Below are positions 52,679-61,036 of a stretch of 64,000 nucleotides of DNA, one piece after another. Under the pieces are notes generated by a model that saw only the letters and a list, made by a program, of their open reading frames with translations, was not told the origin of the DNA and ran no database searches. Where the stretch lies: contig NZ_CP073078.1 of assembly GCF_018135625.1 (NCBI RefSeq), positions 3,194,501 through 3,258,500 of the forward strand. Reading direction: 5' to 3'. The stretch is from Phenylobacterium montanum. GTDB taxonomy: Bacteria; Pseudomonadota; Alphaproteobacteria; Caulobacterales; Caulobacteraceae. The position numbers and the translations under genes are program-made. How positions within the stretch are numbered: the stretch's first letter is position 1; the number at the start of each line of letters is the position of its first letter.

Positions 52679-52716
52679 CAAAACAAAAGGCCGCGCCAGT
52701 CGCCCGGCGCGGCCTT
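52679..52716 (-). terminator. Rho-independent terminator of etfBA
   Basis: On the minus strand an 11-bp perfect stem, AAGGCCGCGCC at 52706-52716 pairing with GGCGCGGCCTT at 52687-52697 with an 8-nt loop, is followed by TTTTGTTTTGG. It begins 24 bp after the etfA stop codon. This is the clearest intrinsic terminator in the window. Confidence 0.9.
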
Positions 52717-52739
52717 CGATAGAGGTTCGGCGTTCGCCC

Positions 52740-53684
52740 TTAGAGGCCGGCGGCGCTCAGGGCGGCCATCAGCTCCGGCACGGCGGTCTTGTAGTCCGCC
52801 ACCAGGCCATAATCGGCGACCTGGAAGATCGGGGCGTCGGCGTCCTTATTGATGGCGACGATGACCTTGGAGTCCTTCATGCCCGCTAGGTGCTGGATGG
52901 CGCCCGAGATGCCGACAGCCACGTAGAGCTGCGGGGCGACCACCTTGCCGGTCTGGCCGACCTGGTAGTCGTTGGGGGCATAGCCGGCGTCGACCGCCGC
53001 GCGGGACGCGCCGACGGCGGCGCCCAGCTTGTCGGCCAGGGGCTCGATCACCCGCTGGAACTCTTCGGCCGAGCCCATGGCGCGTCCGCCCGAGACCACG
53101 ATCTTGGCCGCGGCCAGCTCGGGGCGGTCGGACTTGACGATCTCGTCGGAGACGAAGCGGGTCTTGCCCGCCCCTTCGCCGGCGCCGACCTTCTCGACCG
53201 CGGCCGAGCCGCCTTCGCCGGCCGCCTTGAAGGCGGTGGCGCGCACGGTGATGACCTTCTTGGCGTCCGACGACTGGATGGTCTCCAGCGCGTTGCCGGC
53301 ATAGATCGGCCGCACGAAGGTGTCGGCCGAGACCACCTCGATGATTTCCGAGATCGGGGCCACGTCCAGCTTGGCGGCCACGCGCGGGGCGAAGTTCTTG
53401 CCCGCGGAGGTGGCCGGAACCAGAATCGCGTCATAGCCGCCGGCCAGGGCCAGCACGCAGTCGGCTGTGGCCTCGGCGATGTGCTGGCCAAGGGCGTCGC
53501 TTTCGGCGACCAGCACCTTGCGCACGCCTTCGATCTTGGCGGCTTCGGCGGCGACAGCATCCACGCCCTTGCCGGCGACCAGCACGTCGACGTCCCCAGA
53601 CAGGGCTTTCGCGGCGGTGACGGTCTTGTGGGTGTTGTCCTTCAGCGACGCATTGTCGTGATCGGCGACGACGAGAACAGCCAT
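52740..53684 (-). CDS. etfA: Electron transfer flavoprotein alpha subunit
   Basis: 314 aa. The N-terminal AANH-like domain ([20 protein letters not shown]) precedes the FAD domain, with [64 protein letters not shown] and [11 protein letters not shown] as the ETF-alpha signature. With EtfB it carries electrons from acyl-CoA dehydrogenases to ETF:quinone oxidoreductase. Its ATG overlaps the etfB stop (ATGA). Confidence 0.97.
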   Translation of the reverse strand: MAVLVVADHDNASLKDNTHKTVTAAKALSGDVDVLVAGKGVDAVAAEAAKIEGVRKVLVAESDALGQHIAEATADCVLALAGGYDAILVPATSAGKNFAPRVAAKLDVAPISEIIEVVSADTFVRPIYAGNALETIQSSDAKKVITVRATAFKAAGEGGSAAVEKVGAGEGAGKTRFVSDEIVKSDRPELAAAKIVVSGGRAMGSAEEFQRVIEPLADKLGAAVGASRAAVDAGYAPNDYQVGQTGKVVAPQLYVAVGISGAIQHLAGMKDSKVIVAINKDADAPIFQVADYGLVADYKTAVPELMAALSAAGL

Positions 53685-54433
53685 CAGATAACCCCCGCTT
53701 CGGTCTTCAGCTTGGCCACCAGCTCGGCGGCGTTTTCGACCTTCACGCCCGCGGTGCGCTTCGGCGGCTCGGTCACTTTCAGCACCTTCAGGCGCCCGGT
53801 CAGATCGACGCCGTAGTCGGCGGCGGCCTTGGCGTCGATCGGCTTCTTCTTGGCCTTCATGATGTTGGGCAGCGAGGCGTAGCGCGGCTCGTTCAGGCGC
53901 AGGTCGGCGGTGACCACCGCCGGCAGGTCGAGCTCGAGCGTCTGCAGGCCGCCGTCGACTTCACGGGTGACCTTGGCCTTGTCGCCGGCGATCTCCAGCT
54001 TGGAGGCGTAGGTGGCCTGCGGCCAGTCCAGGAGGGCCGAGAGCATCTGGCCGACGGCGTTGTTGTCGCCATCGATGGCCTGCTTGCCCATCAGCACCAG
54101 GCCCGGCTGCTCCTCGGCCACCACGGCCTTCAGAAGCTTGGCCACTTCGAGGGGTTCGACATCGACGTCGCTGGTCACCAGGACGCCGCGGTCGGCGCCC
54201 ATGGCCAAGGCGGTGCGGATGGTTTCCTGGGCCTGCTGCGGGCCGATCGAGACCACCACGATCTCGCTGGCGACGCCTTTTTCCTTCAGGCGAACGGCCT
54301 CTTCGACCGCGATCTCGCAGAAGGGATTCATGGACATCTTGACGTTGGCCAGGTCCACGCCCGTCTGGTCGGGCTTCACCCGAACCTTCACATTATAGTC
54401 GATAACCCGTTTGACCGGGACCAGAACCTTCAT
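53684..54433 (-). CDS. etfB: Electron transfer flavoprotein beta subunit
   Basis: 249 aa. The signature [52 protein letters not shown] and the C-terminal [20 protein letters not shown] are typical. It binds AMP and pairs with EtfA. First gene of the etfB-etfA operon; 183 bp upstream separate it from the divergent small membrane protein, holding the promoter for both. Confidence 0.97.
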   Translation of the reverse strand: MKVLVPVKRVIDYNVKVRVKPDQTGVDLANVKMSMNPFCEIAVEEAVRLKEKGVASEIVVVSIGPQQAQETIRTALAMGADRGVLVTSDVDVEPLEVAKLLKAVVAEEQPGLVLMGKQAIDGDNNAVGQMLSALLDWPQATYASKLEIAGDKAKVTREVDGGLQTLELDLPAVVTADLRLNEPRYASLPNIMKAKKKPIDAKAAADYGVDLTGRLKVLKVTEPPKRTAGVKVENAAELVAKLKTEAGVI

Positions 54434-54616
54434 CGGTTTTCACGCCCTCAGCGTTGGAAAAATGGATATTTGGCGCAAGTCCGGCGCCGCAACTGCGAAA
54501 AGCGCGGCAAACTGACAACCGAGCCCTGGCCTGTCAACGCGCCAGCGCGAAATCCCGCATGTATGTTTGCGCCGTCCGGCTTGCAGCGGGGGGACAAGGC
54601 TTCCTATAGAGCGCGG

Positions 54617-54871
54617 ATGAAGAGCAATCTCTCGAAAATCGGCATGGGGTTCCTGATCGGCTTCGCGGTTCTCTGCGTCGCCCTGATCGCGTTTCAGGCC
54701 TACTACATCTGGCCGATGCAGCGCTGCGAAGAGGCGGGCAACTGGTGGGATCCCCAGGACCGCGTCTGCGCCGTGCCGCTGCCCATTTCGCAGTTCACCG
54801 GCCGCAAGGTCGGCGGCAAGGAAGTGATCACCCGCCTGGGCCCCGGCGGCAAGCCGGGCGAGGGACGCTAA
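54617..54871 (+). CDS. Small membrane protein, single transmembrane helix
   Basis: 84 aa from the ATG at 54617. One strong helix, MGFLIGFAVLCVALIAFQAYYIWP, then a short exposed tail with two cysteines (MQRCEEAGNWWDPQDRVCAV) and a Gly/Lys-rich end. No family recognised with certainty; alphaproteobacteria carry small proteins of this general design. The frame is open back to 54470, but the upstream part is not protein-like. It converges on the cobalamin adenosyltransferase gene with a 21-bp gap. Confidence 0.65.
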   Translation: MKSNLSKIGMGFLIGFAVLCVALIAFQAYYIWPMQRCEEAGNWWDPQDRVCAVPLPISQFTGRKVGGKEVITRLGPGGKPGEGR

Positions 54872-54892
54872 GGACACTCTCCCGCAAAGCGC

Positions 54893-55456
54893 TCAGCGCG
54901 TCCCGCCGGGCGTCCACAGCACGTCGCCGGCGCCCGTGCCGTTCGCCCAGCGCGAGGCGACGAACAAAAGGTCGGACAGCCGGTTCAGGTAGCGCAGGGC
55001 CGGGTCCTCCACCCGCTCGCCGGTCGCCGCCAGCCGCACCACCTCCCGCTCCGCCCGGCGGCAAACCGTGCGGGCCAGATGCAGCGCCGCCGCCGCGGCC
55101 GTCCCGCCCGGCAGGACGAACGAGGTCAGGGGCGAGAGCGCTTCGTTCAGCAGGTCGATCTCCTGCTCCAGCCGGTCGACCTGGCCCTGCACGATGCGCA
55201 AGGCGCCCGGCTTGTCGCCTGGAGTGGCCAGGTCCGCGCCCAGGTCGAACAGTTCGTTCTGCGCCCGCGCCAGGATCGCGTCCAGCACCGGATCATCCGC
55301 CGTGTGCAGGCGCACCAGGCCCAGGCAGGCGTTGGTCTCGTCCACCGCGCCATAGGCCTCGACCCTCTGGTCGGCCTTGCTGACCGGGGCGCCGCTGGCC
55401 AGCCGCGTCAGGCCCTTGTCGCCGGTGCGGGTATAGATGCGGTTCAGCGTCACCAT
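54893..55456 (-). CDS. PduO-type ATP:cob(I)alamin adenosyltransferase
   Basis: 187 aa from the ATG at 55456. N-terminal MVTLNRIYTRTGDKGLTRLA, the ATP-binding EAYGAVDETNACLGLVR and QNELFDLGADLATP, and the C-terminal RYLNRLSDLLFVASRW are the family signature. It forms adenosylcobalamin, cofactor of B12-dependent mutases. The ATG overlaps the HIG1 gene stop (ATGA). That coupling with a membrane HIG1 protein occurs in several alphaproteobacteria, as far as recalled. Confidence 0.94.
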   Translation of the reverse strand: MVTLNRIYTRTGDKGLTRLASGAPVSKADQRVEAYGAVDETNACLGLVRLHTADDPVLDAILARAQNELFDLGADLATPGDKPGALRIVQGQVDRLEQEIDLLNEALSPLTSFVLPGGTAAAAALHLARTVCRRAEREVVRLAATGERVEDPALRYLNRLSDLLFVASRWANGTGAGDVLWTPGGTR

Positions 55457-55656
55457 CAGTGGTGGTGTCCCCACCAGAAGGCGGCGACCAGCACCATCAC
55501 TGCGACAAACTGAAGCAGAACCCGCAATCTCATCAACTTATTCGAGTAGGATCGGCCGAAATCGCCGCCTCTGAACAGGGCGTAGATGCCGAAGGCCAGG
55601 GTGACCAGAACCGCGGCCAGGGATAGCGGTATCAGGAAATTGAAGAGGTTGGGCAT
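55456..55656 (-). CDS. HIG1-domain twin-transmembrane protein
   Basis: 66 aa with two helices: LFNFLIPLSLAAVLVTLAFGIYALF and VLLQFVAVMVLVAAFWWGHHH, joined by the conserved polar loop GGDFGRSYSNKLMRLRV. The RGGxFxRxYSNKLMRxRVxxQ pattern is the HIG1 domain signature, which in mitochondria assists respiratory supercomplex assembly. The C-terminal WWGHHH is typical of the alphaproteobacterial version. The stop overlaps the adenosyltransferase start. Confidence 0.88.
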   Translation of the reverse strand: MPNLFNFLIPLSLAAVLVTLAFGIYALFRGGDFGRSYSNKLMRLRVLLQFVAVMVLVAAFWWGHHH

Positions 55657-55988
55657 GGCCCAAGCTTAAGCTCCTGCGGCGCTCGGCGCCATCCCAAACC
55701 TATGGTTGTGTCGTAACCTTGATATTTTCCCTGTGCGGACGTATCTGCGCGCCGTCCGGCCAAGAGAGCCGGGCGGGCCCGAAGCGGCCGCAATAGCTGA
55801 ATCCAAACAAAGACTGTGCGGCGATCCGACGCTGGGGCGGGCGGTCGCAGCGCATTTGCCCCCGGCCTGGCGTAACGCTGCTCTCGCGCCGCCACGCTTG
55901 GGACGCCGAAGCCTTTGCATGCGCCCGGCCCGAAGCATCCGGGGGCATTCGTGTGGTGAGCCTTTGCTTCGCAGGACTGGACCGATCG
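55657..55988. other. Divergent intergenic region, nothing recognised
   Basis: 332 bp between the HIG1 gene (minus) and the TetR gene (plus). Reading frames on both strands are Arg/Pro/Ala-rich and look non-coding. An AT-rich patch (TTGATATTTTCC) near 55720 may hold the HIG1 promoter. No palindrome that would suit TetR autorepression was recognised with confidence. Confidence 0.4.
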
Positions 55989-56639
55989 ATGAACCATAGA
56001 CCCGCCTACGCCGTCGCCGCCTTCAACGATGCGCCCCCGACCCGGCGCGCCCTGGCCAAGCAACGGACGCGGCAACGCCTTCTGGAAGCGGCCCGCCGCC
56101 TGTTCGCCGAGCGCGGCTACGAAGCCGCCACGGTGCGCGACATCGCCGCCGCCGCCGACCTCTCCACCGGAGCCGTCTTCGCCAGCTTCGCCGACAAGGC
56201 GGAGCTGTTCACCGAGGTGATCGTCTCCGACTACGAACAGCTGGCCGAACGCATGGACGCCCTGGACCTCGAGGCCCTGCCGGCCCGCGAGGCCCTGATG
56301 AGCATCTTCGCCATCGCCTACCAGAACCAGATCGAGCAACTCGGCCTCATCCAGGCGGCGATCAGCTTCTCCTGGCAGCGCGACCACACGGCCGAGCTGC
56401 GCAGCCGCCAAGGCATGAAGCTTCTGACCGCGCTGATCTCCGCCGTCCTGCAGCGCGGCGTGCAGTCGGGGGAACTGTCCGACCGGCTCGACGTTCGTCT
56501 GACGACGGAAATGCTCTGGGACTGCTACATGGCCAATTATCGCCGGGCCATCTTCGACCACTGGGACGCCAAGGCCCTGTGCGAGCGCCTTTCGGCCCAG
56601 ATCGACCTGATGCTGGCCGGCTTCCGCGCCGCCGCCTGA
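55989..56639 (+). CDS. TetR/AcrR-family transcriptional regulator
   Basis: 216 aa from the ATG at 55989. The HTH region is RRALAKQRTRQRLLEAARRL, then FAERGYEAATVRDIAAAADL and STGAVFASFADKAELFTEVI, the standard TetR DNA-binding fold, with a divergent ligand-binding domain (ISFSWQRDHTAELRSRQGMK, MLWDCYMANYRRAIFDHW). Ligand and target are unknown. The gene is 23 bp before a protein that resembles its ligand-binding half alone, and 521 bp before an enoyl-CoA hydratase that may be a target. Confidence 0.9.
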   Translation: MNHRPAYAVAAFNDAPPTRRALAKQRTRQRLLEAARRLFAERGYEAATVRDIAAAADLSTGAVFASFADKAELFTEVIVSDYEQLAERMDALDLEALPAREALMSIFAIAYQNQIEQLGLIQAAISFSWQRDHTAELRSRQGMKLLTALISAVLQRGVQSGELSDRLDVRLTTEMLWDCYMANYRRAIFDHWDAKALCERLSAQIDLMLAGFRAAA

Positions 56640-56662
56640 TCATACGGACTGGAACTTCAAGG

Positions 56663-57085
56663 ATGGCCACGCCGCAGCACATGCGCGCCGCGCGTTCGCG
56701 CGACGCCGAGCCCGCCGCCCACGCCCCCGAGGCGCGGATGGCGACGCTGGCGCGCGTCCAGGCCATCCTGGCCGCCCACCACGGCCTGCACGACTGGCGC
56801 GCCCGCCAGCTGTTCCCGCGCATGGCCGAGGGCCCGGAGGCCGCGCCGGTGGTCACCGCCGACGCCCAGCTGCGCGAGGCCCTGGCCGCCGCCCTCAGGC
56901 TCGGCGTCGATCGCGGCGAGGTGCGGCCAGGCGCCGACATCGAGGGTTTCCTCGACACCCTGCTGGCCATCTACGTGTGGAACTATCGCGAGCTCGGCCA
57001 GGCCGGCGCCGCGGCGGGCAAGCTGGACGCCCTGATGGAACAGCAGACCCGCCTGATGTTCGACGGCCTCGCCGCTCGCGGCTGA
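56663..57085 (+). CDS. TetR-like ligand-binding domain protein without a DNA-binding domain
   Basis: 140 aa. No HTH. The sequence QLREALAAALRLGVDRGEVR, then DIEGFLDTLLAIYVWNYREL and LMEQQTRLMFDGLAARG lines up with the C-terminal half of the upstream TetR protein (TALISAVLQRGVQSGELSDR, TTEMLWDCYMANYRRA, LSAQIDLMLAGF). This suggests a paralogous dimerisation or ligand domain. The start at 56663 has weak support (an AAGG sits right at the ATG); other in-frame ATGs lie at 56681 and 56738. It could modulate the TetR protein by forming mixed dimers. That is inference. Confidence 0.65.
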   Translation: MATPQHMRAARSRDAEPAAHAPEARMATLARVQAILAAHHGLHDWRARQLFPRMAEGPEAAPVVTADAQLREALAAALRLGVDRGEVRPGADIEGFLDTLLAIYVWNYRELGQAGAAAGKLDALMEQQTRLMFDGLAARG

Positions 57086-57160
57086 GGCCGTAGCGGAAGC
57101 CCCTTCAAACCGCTCCCGCCCGGGTATAGCGATCTCGGGCAGAAGAGGGAGCGAACGCCG

Positions 57161-57961
57161 ATGGGCCTTGTCGAGACTGAGCGCCGGGGCGAGGCCCTGA
57201 TCCTGCGCTATGCCAATCCGCCGCTGGGGACCATGACCGCGGCGGGGTCCGAAGCCATGCTGCAGGCGGTGAGCGACGTGGCCGCCGACCGCACGGTCCG
57301 CTGCCTGATCATCACCGGCGGCCTACCGGACATCTTCATCCGCCACTACGACGTGGCCGAGCTGGTGGGCCTGGGCGAGGCCCTGGCCGAGCGGCCCCTG
57401 CCGCCACCCACCGCCGCTCCGCCGGCCGGCGGCTATCTCGCCCTGGTCGACCGCATCGCCGCCCTGCCGATCCCGGTGATCGCGGCGATCAACGGCCTCT
57501 GCATGGGCGGCGGCTTTGAACTGGCCTTGAACTGCGACCTGCGCATCGCCGGCCGCTCGGTCACCGCCATCGGCCTGCCCGAGACCCGCATCGGCCTCTT
57601 CCCCGGCGGCGGCGGGACCCAGCGCTTGGTGCGCCTGGTGGGCGAGGCCCGCGCCCTGGAAATGATCCTGCGTGGGCGGGTGGTGGACGGGGAAAAGGCG
57701 GCCGAACTCGGCCTCGTGCACGAGGCGGTGGCCGATCCCGTGGAGCGGGCGCTGGAGATCGCCGCCGAGTTCGCCGCGCGCCCGGCCGAGGGCCTGGCCT
57801 ACGCCAAGCATCTCATCCGCGCGGCCTTGGACCGGCCCCTTTCGGAGGGCCTCGCCGCGGAGCGCCGGGCTTTCCTTGAGGTCGTGCGCCTGCCTTCGGC
57901 GATCCAGGCGATGGCTTCGTCGCTGACGGACGCCCCTCTGGGGACCCGCGAACCGTCTTGA
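57161..57961 (+). CDS. Enoyl-CoA hydratase/isomerase family protein
   Basis: 266 aa, crotonase fold. The oxyanion-hole segments are LIITGGLPDIFIRHYDVAEL and VIAAINGLCMGGGFELALNC; the family line then reads LPETRIGLFPGGGGTQRLVR. Glu residues that serve as general acid/base in hydratases are located near E-x-x-x-G positions (GFELAL, PETRIG), so activity is plausible. Specific substrate not predictable. Its last 149 bp overlap the convergent pseudouridine synthase gene. Confidence 0.9.
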   Translation: MGLVETERRGEALILRYANPPLGTMTAAGSEAMLQAVSDVAADRTVRCLIITGGLPDIFIRHYDVAELVGLGEALAERPLPPPTAAPPAGGYLALVDRIAALPIPVIAAINGLCMGGGFELALNCDLRIAGRSVTAIGLPETRIGLFPGGGGTQRLVRLVGEARALEMILRGRVVDGEKAAELGLVHEAVADPVERALEIAAEFAARPAEGLAYAKHLIRAALDRPLSEGLAAERRAFLEVVRLPSAIQAMASSLTDAPLGTREPS

Positions 57962-58946
57962 CCGGGCCGCGCGAGGGCCGCTTCTTCGGCTTGGCCCAGC
58001 CCGGCTTGTATTCGGTCTTGGCCTTGGCTGGGCGTTCGGGCGCGGGCCGCGCCTTGGCCTGGCCGCCGCCCCTGCGCTGGCCGTCGCCCGCTGCAGGCCT
58101 TTCCGCCACCGCCGCCCGCGCCGGCGGCGCGATCCGCCGGTCGGCCGAGGGCAGCGACGCCGGATCGATATGCGCCGCCAGCTGCTCGCGGATCACCCGC
58201 GGCCCAACCTCCTCGACCTCGCCGGCCTCCAGCGTCCCCAACTGGAACGGGCCGTAGGACAGGCGGATCAGCCGATTGACGATCAGGCCCAGGGCCTCCA
58301 GCACCTTGCGGACCTCACGGTTCTTGCCCTCGGTCAGGGTGACGGTGATCCAGAGGTTGGCGGCGGTCCCGCCTTCCTTGGCCTTGTCCAGCCGCGCCTC
58401 GATCGGGCCGTAGTGCACGCCCTCGACCGTGATGCCGTTCAGCAGCGTGTCCAGCTTGGCCTGGGTGGTGTGGCCGCGCGCCCGGGCGCGATAGCGGCGC
58501 ACCAGGCCGTTGGTCGGCATCTCCAGCGCCCGCGCCAGGGCCCCGTCATTGGTCAGCAGCAACAGGCCCTCGGAATTCAGGTCCAGCCGCCCGACCGAAA
58601 TCACCCGCGGCAGGCCTTCGGGCAGGTGCTCGAACACCGTCGGCCGGCCCTTGGGGTCCTTGTGCGTTGTCACCAGGCCCGTGGGCTTGTGATAGCGCCA
58701 CACCCGCGTCGGTTCGGCCTCGCCCACCGGCGCCCCGTCGACGGTCAGCAGATCGTCCGGACCCACCTTGATCGCCGGCGTGGTCAGGACCTCGCCGTTC
58801 AGCGCCACCCGCCCCTCGGCGATCAGTTTTTCCACGTCGCGGCGCGAGGCGACGCCGGCCCGGGCCAGCACCTTGGCCACGCGCTCGCCAACAGGGTCTT
58901 GACCGGCGTCCGCACCGGCGATTGGGTCAAAGGCATGATCGACCAT
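57813..58946 (-). CDS. RsuA/RluB-family 23S rRNA pseudouridine synthase with basic low-complexity tail
   Basis: 377 aa from the ATG at 58946. S4 domain at the N-terminus (GERVAKVLARAGVASRRDVE), catalytic Asp in VGRLDLNSEGLLLLTNDG, then EGKNREVRKVLEALGLIVNR and LSYGPFQLGTLEAGEV, the RluB-like signature. The C-terminal ~105 residues are Pro/Lys/Arg/Gly-rich and look disordered; the last 49 are coded over the opposite strand's enoyl-CoA hydratase. A GTG at 58880 is the other plausible start, but it would drop residues (DPVGER) that are usual in the family. Its 5' end overlaps tadA head-on by 12 bp. Confidence 0.88.
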   Translation of the reverse strand: MVDHAFDPIAGADAGQDPVGERVAKVLARAGVASRRDVEKLIAEGRVALNGEVLTTPAIKVGPDDLLTVDGAPVGEAEPTRVWRYHKPTGLVTTHKDPKGRPTVFEHLPEGLPRVISVGRLDLNSEGLLLLTNDGALARALEMPTNGLVRRYRARARGHTTQAKLDTLLNGITVEGVHYGPIEARLDKAKEGGTAANLWITVTLTEGKNREVRKVLEALGLIVNRLIRLSYGPFQLGTLEAGEVEEVGPRVIREQLAAHIDPASLPSADRRIAPPARAAVAERPAAGDGQRRGGGQAKARPAPERPAKAKTEYKPGWAKPKKRPSRGPVKTVRGSPEGRPSATKPSPGSPKAGARPQGKPGAPRRGPPKGAGPRPRG

Positions 58947-59417
58947 GATTTGGCCACCATGCGCATCGCCCTCGACTTGGCGCAAGCCGCTGCCGCGGCC
59001 GGAGAGGCGCCGATCGGCGCGGTGGTGGTCGACACCACGACCGGCGAGGTGATCGCCGCCGCCCACAATGCGCCGATCTCGCTCTCGGACCCCACCGCCC
59101 ACGCCGAGATCCTGGCCATGCGCGAAGCGGCGAAGAAGCGCGGCAACTATCGCCTGACCGGCCTGACCCTGGTGGTGACGCTTGAGCCCTGCCCCATGTG
59201 CGCCGGCGCCATCAGCCACGCCAGGATCGGCCGCCTGGTTTTCGGCGCCGAAGACCCCAAGGGCGGCGGGGTGTTGCACGGCGCCAAGGTCTTCGACCAC
59301 CCCACCTGCCACTGGAAGCCTGATATCACCGGCGGGGTGCTGGCCGAGGAGAGCGCGGCCCTGCTGAGGGGGTTTTTCCAGGCGCGGCGAGGGAAGGGTG
59401 CGGAGGCCGCCAAATAG
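58935..59417 (+). CDS. tadA: tRNA(adenine34) deaminase
   Basis: 160 aa. Zinc deaminase that converts A34 to inosine in tRNA-Arg. Zinc site: His and catalytic Glu in TAHAEILAMREA and the cysteines in EPCPMCAGAI; the N-terminal LAQAAAAAGEAPIGAVVVD and VFGAEDPKGGGVLH are also typical. ATG at 58935 was chosen (MIDHDLATMRIAL); the ATG at 58959 is the shorter alternative. No good ribosome site precedes either. It starts inside the first codons of the divergent rluB-like gene. Confidence 0.94.
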   Translation: MIDHDLATMRIALDLAQAAAAAGEAPIGAVVVDTTTGEVIAAAHNAPISLSDPTAHAEILAMREAAKKRGNYRLTGLTLVVTLEPCPMCAGAISHARIGRLVFGAEDPKGGGVLHGAKVFDHPTCHWKPDITGGVLAEESAALLRGFFQARRGKGAEAAK

Positions 59418-59503
59418 CGGACCGCCCAGCCTCGCCATGCGTGGGCAGGCGGACTAGGCTGGCGAAAACGGTCCGGAAACAGGGCCGAGACGGGAGGCTG
59501 GCC

Positions 59504-60706
59504 ATGGCGGAACTTCTGCGGCGCACCCTAGTGCAGGCGGCGTTGGGGCTTGGCGCGGGCGCAGGCGCAGGCGCAGCGAACGCCCAGACCGTCACCTTGC
59601 CCTTCGGCAATGGCGAGCGGCCCCTGGTCTCCTATCCGCAGAAACGGCCCCTCATCCGCCTGACCACGCGGCCGCCGCAGTTGGAGACGCCCTTCGCCGT
59701 CTATGACGAGGGCGTTCTGACCCCCAACGACGCCTTCTTCGTCCGCTATCACCTGGCCGGCGCCCCGCCCACGGATCTCGACCCCGACACCTTCCGACTT
59801 TTGGTCCAGGGGCTCGTCGACAACCAGCTCGCCCTGTCGCTCAAAGAGCTGAAGGCCATGCCGGCGGTCGAGATCGTGGCGGTCAACCAATGCTCGGGCA
59901 ACGGCCGCGGATTCTTCGAGCCCCGGGTCGGCGGAGGGCAGGCAGGCAACGGCCTGATGGGCAATGCGCGCTGGCGCGGGGTCCCGCTCAAGGGGGTGCT
60001 GGAAAAGGCGGGCGTGAAGGCCGGCGCCGTGCAGGTTCGCTTCGACGGCATGGACGGCCCGGTCCTGCCCGAAACCCCCGACTTCGCCAAGGCGCTGGAT
60101 CTGGCCCACGCCCTGGACGGCGAGGTGATGCTGGCCTGGGGCATGAACGGCGCCGACCTGCCGATCCTCAACGGCTATCCGCTGCGGCTGGTCGTGCCGG
60201 GCTATTACGGGACCTATTGGGTCAAGCACGTGAACGAGATCACGGTGCTGGACAAGCCGCTCGACAATTTCTGGATGTCGACCGCCTACCGCGTCCCCGA
60301 CAACGACTGCGCCTGCGTCACCCCCGGGACCGCGCCGGCCAAGACCCGGCCAATCGGCCGCTTCAAGGTCCGCAGCTTCATCACCAATCTGGCCGACGGC
60401 GCCAAGGTGGCGGCCGGCCGCCAGACCCTGCTGCGCGGCATGGCCTTCGACGGCGGCTCGGGCATAGCCGAGGTGGCGGTCTCGGCCGACGGCGGGGCCA
60501 GCTGGACGCCGGCCAGGCTCGGCCCGGACCTCGGCCGCTACGCCTTCCGCCCCTGGTCGGCCCAGGTGCGCCTCACCGCCGGCCGCCACGCCCTGAAGGT
60601 CAAGGCGACAAGCCATGCCGGCGAGACCCAGCCGGCGGAGCAGCCCTGGAATCCCTCCGGCTACCTGCGCAACCTGATCGAAACCGTGACCGTGGAGGCG
60701 GCCTGA
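59504..60706 (+). CDS. Sulfite dehydrogenase, molybdopterin subunit (SorA-type)
   Basis: 400 aa from the ATG at 59504 (CGGGAGG upstream). The signal LLRRTLVQAALGLGAGAG resembles a Tat signal with an Arg-Arg pair, as expected for a cofactor-loaded periplasmic enzyme. The molybdenum ligand is Cys130 in VAVNQCSGNGRGFFEP; the SUOX fold follows with LRLVVPGYYGTYWVKHVNEI and a dimerisation domain from ~290. Oxidises sulfite to sulfate with electrons passed to the cytochrome c encoded next. Its stop overlaps that gene (TGATG). Confidence 0.9.
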   Translation: MAELLRRTLVQAALGLGAGAGAGAANAQTVTLPFGNGERPLVSYPQKRPLIRLTTRPPQLETPFAVYDEGVLTPNDAFFVRYHLAGAPPTDLDPDTFRLLVQGLVDNQLALSLKELKAMPAVEIVAVNQCSGNGRGFFEPRVGGGQAGNGLMGNARWRGVPLKGVLEKAGVKAGAVQVRFDGMDGPVLPETPDFAKALDLAHALDGEVMLAWGMNGADLPILNGYPLRLVVPGYYGTYWVKHVNEITVLDKPLDNFWMSTAYRVPDNDCACVTPGTAPAKTRPIGRFKVRSFITNLADGAKVAAGRQTLLRGMAFDGGSGIAEVAVSADGGASWTPARLGPDLGRYAFRPWSAQVRLTAGRHALKVKATSHAGETQPAEQPWNPSGYLRNLIETVTVEAA

Positions 60707-61029
60707 TGCGCGCTCGCCTGATCCTGGCCGCCAATCTACTAGCTTGCTTCGCGGCCCTGGCCGCCGGCGCCGTGGCCGCGCCGGTCAGCTATGATCCGCC
60801 GGCCGAGACGGCGACGCTGCCGCCCGGGCCGAACCTGGAGACGGCCCAGGCCAACTGCTCAGCCTGCCACTCGGCCGACTACATCACCACCCAGCCCAGG
60901 AGCTTCAAGGACCCGCACGCCTTCTGGGCCGCCGAGGTGGCCAAGATGCGCAAGGCCTACGGCGCCCAGATCAAGGACGAGGACGCGCCCAAGATCGTCG
61001 ACTATCTGACGGCGACGATGGGGAAATAG
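60706..61029 (+). CDS. c-type cytochrome, sulfite dehydrogenase heme subunit (SorB-type)
   Basis: 107 aa. Signal peptide MRARLILAANLLACFAALAAGA, one heme motif CSACH (in ANCSACHSADYITTQP), and a Met near the end that could be the distal axial ligand (KMRKAYG or TATMGK). It starts on the last base of the upstream gene (TGATG), so subunits are made together. Transfers electrons from the molybdenum subunit to the respiratory chain. Single heme and small size fit SorB. Confidence 0.9.
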   Translation: MRARLILAANLLACFAALAAGAVAAPVSYDPPAETATLPPGPNLETAQANCSACHSADYITTQPRSFKDPHAFWAAEVAKMRKAYGAQIKDEDAPKIVDYLTATMGK

Positions 61030-61036
61030 CGGACGC

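Noticed and set aside
55666-55938. Minus-strand frame upstream of the HIG1 gene
   Set aside because: Arg-rich, no ribosome site or domain; probably non-coding promoter region.
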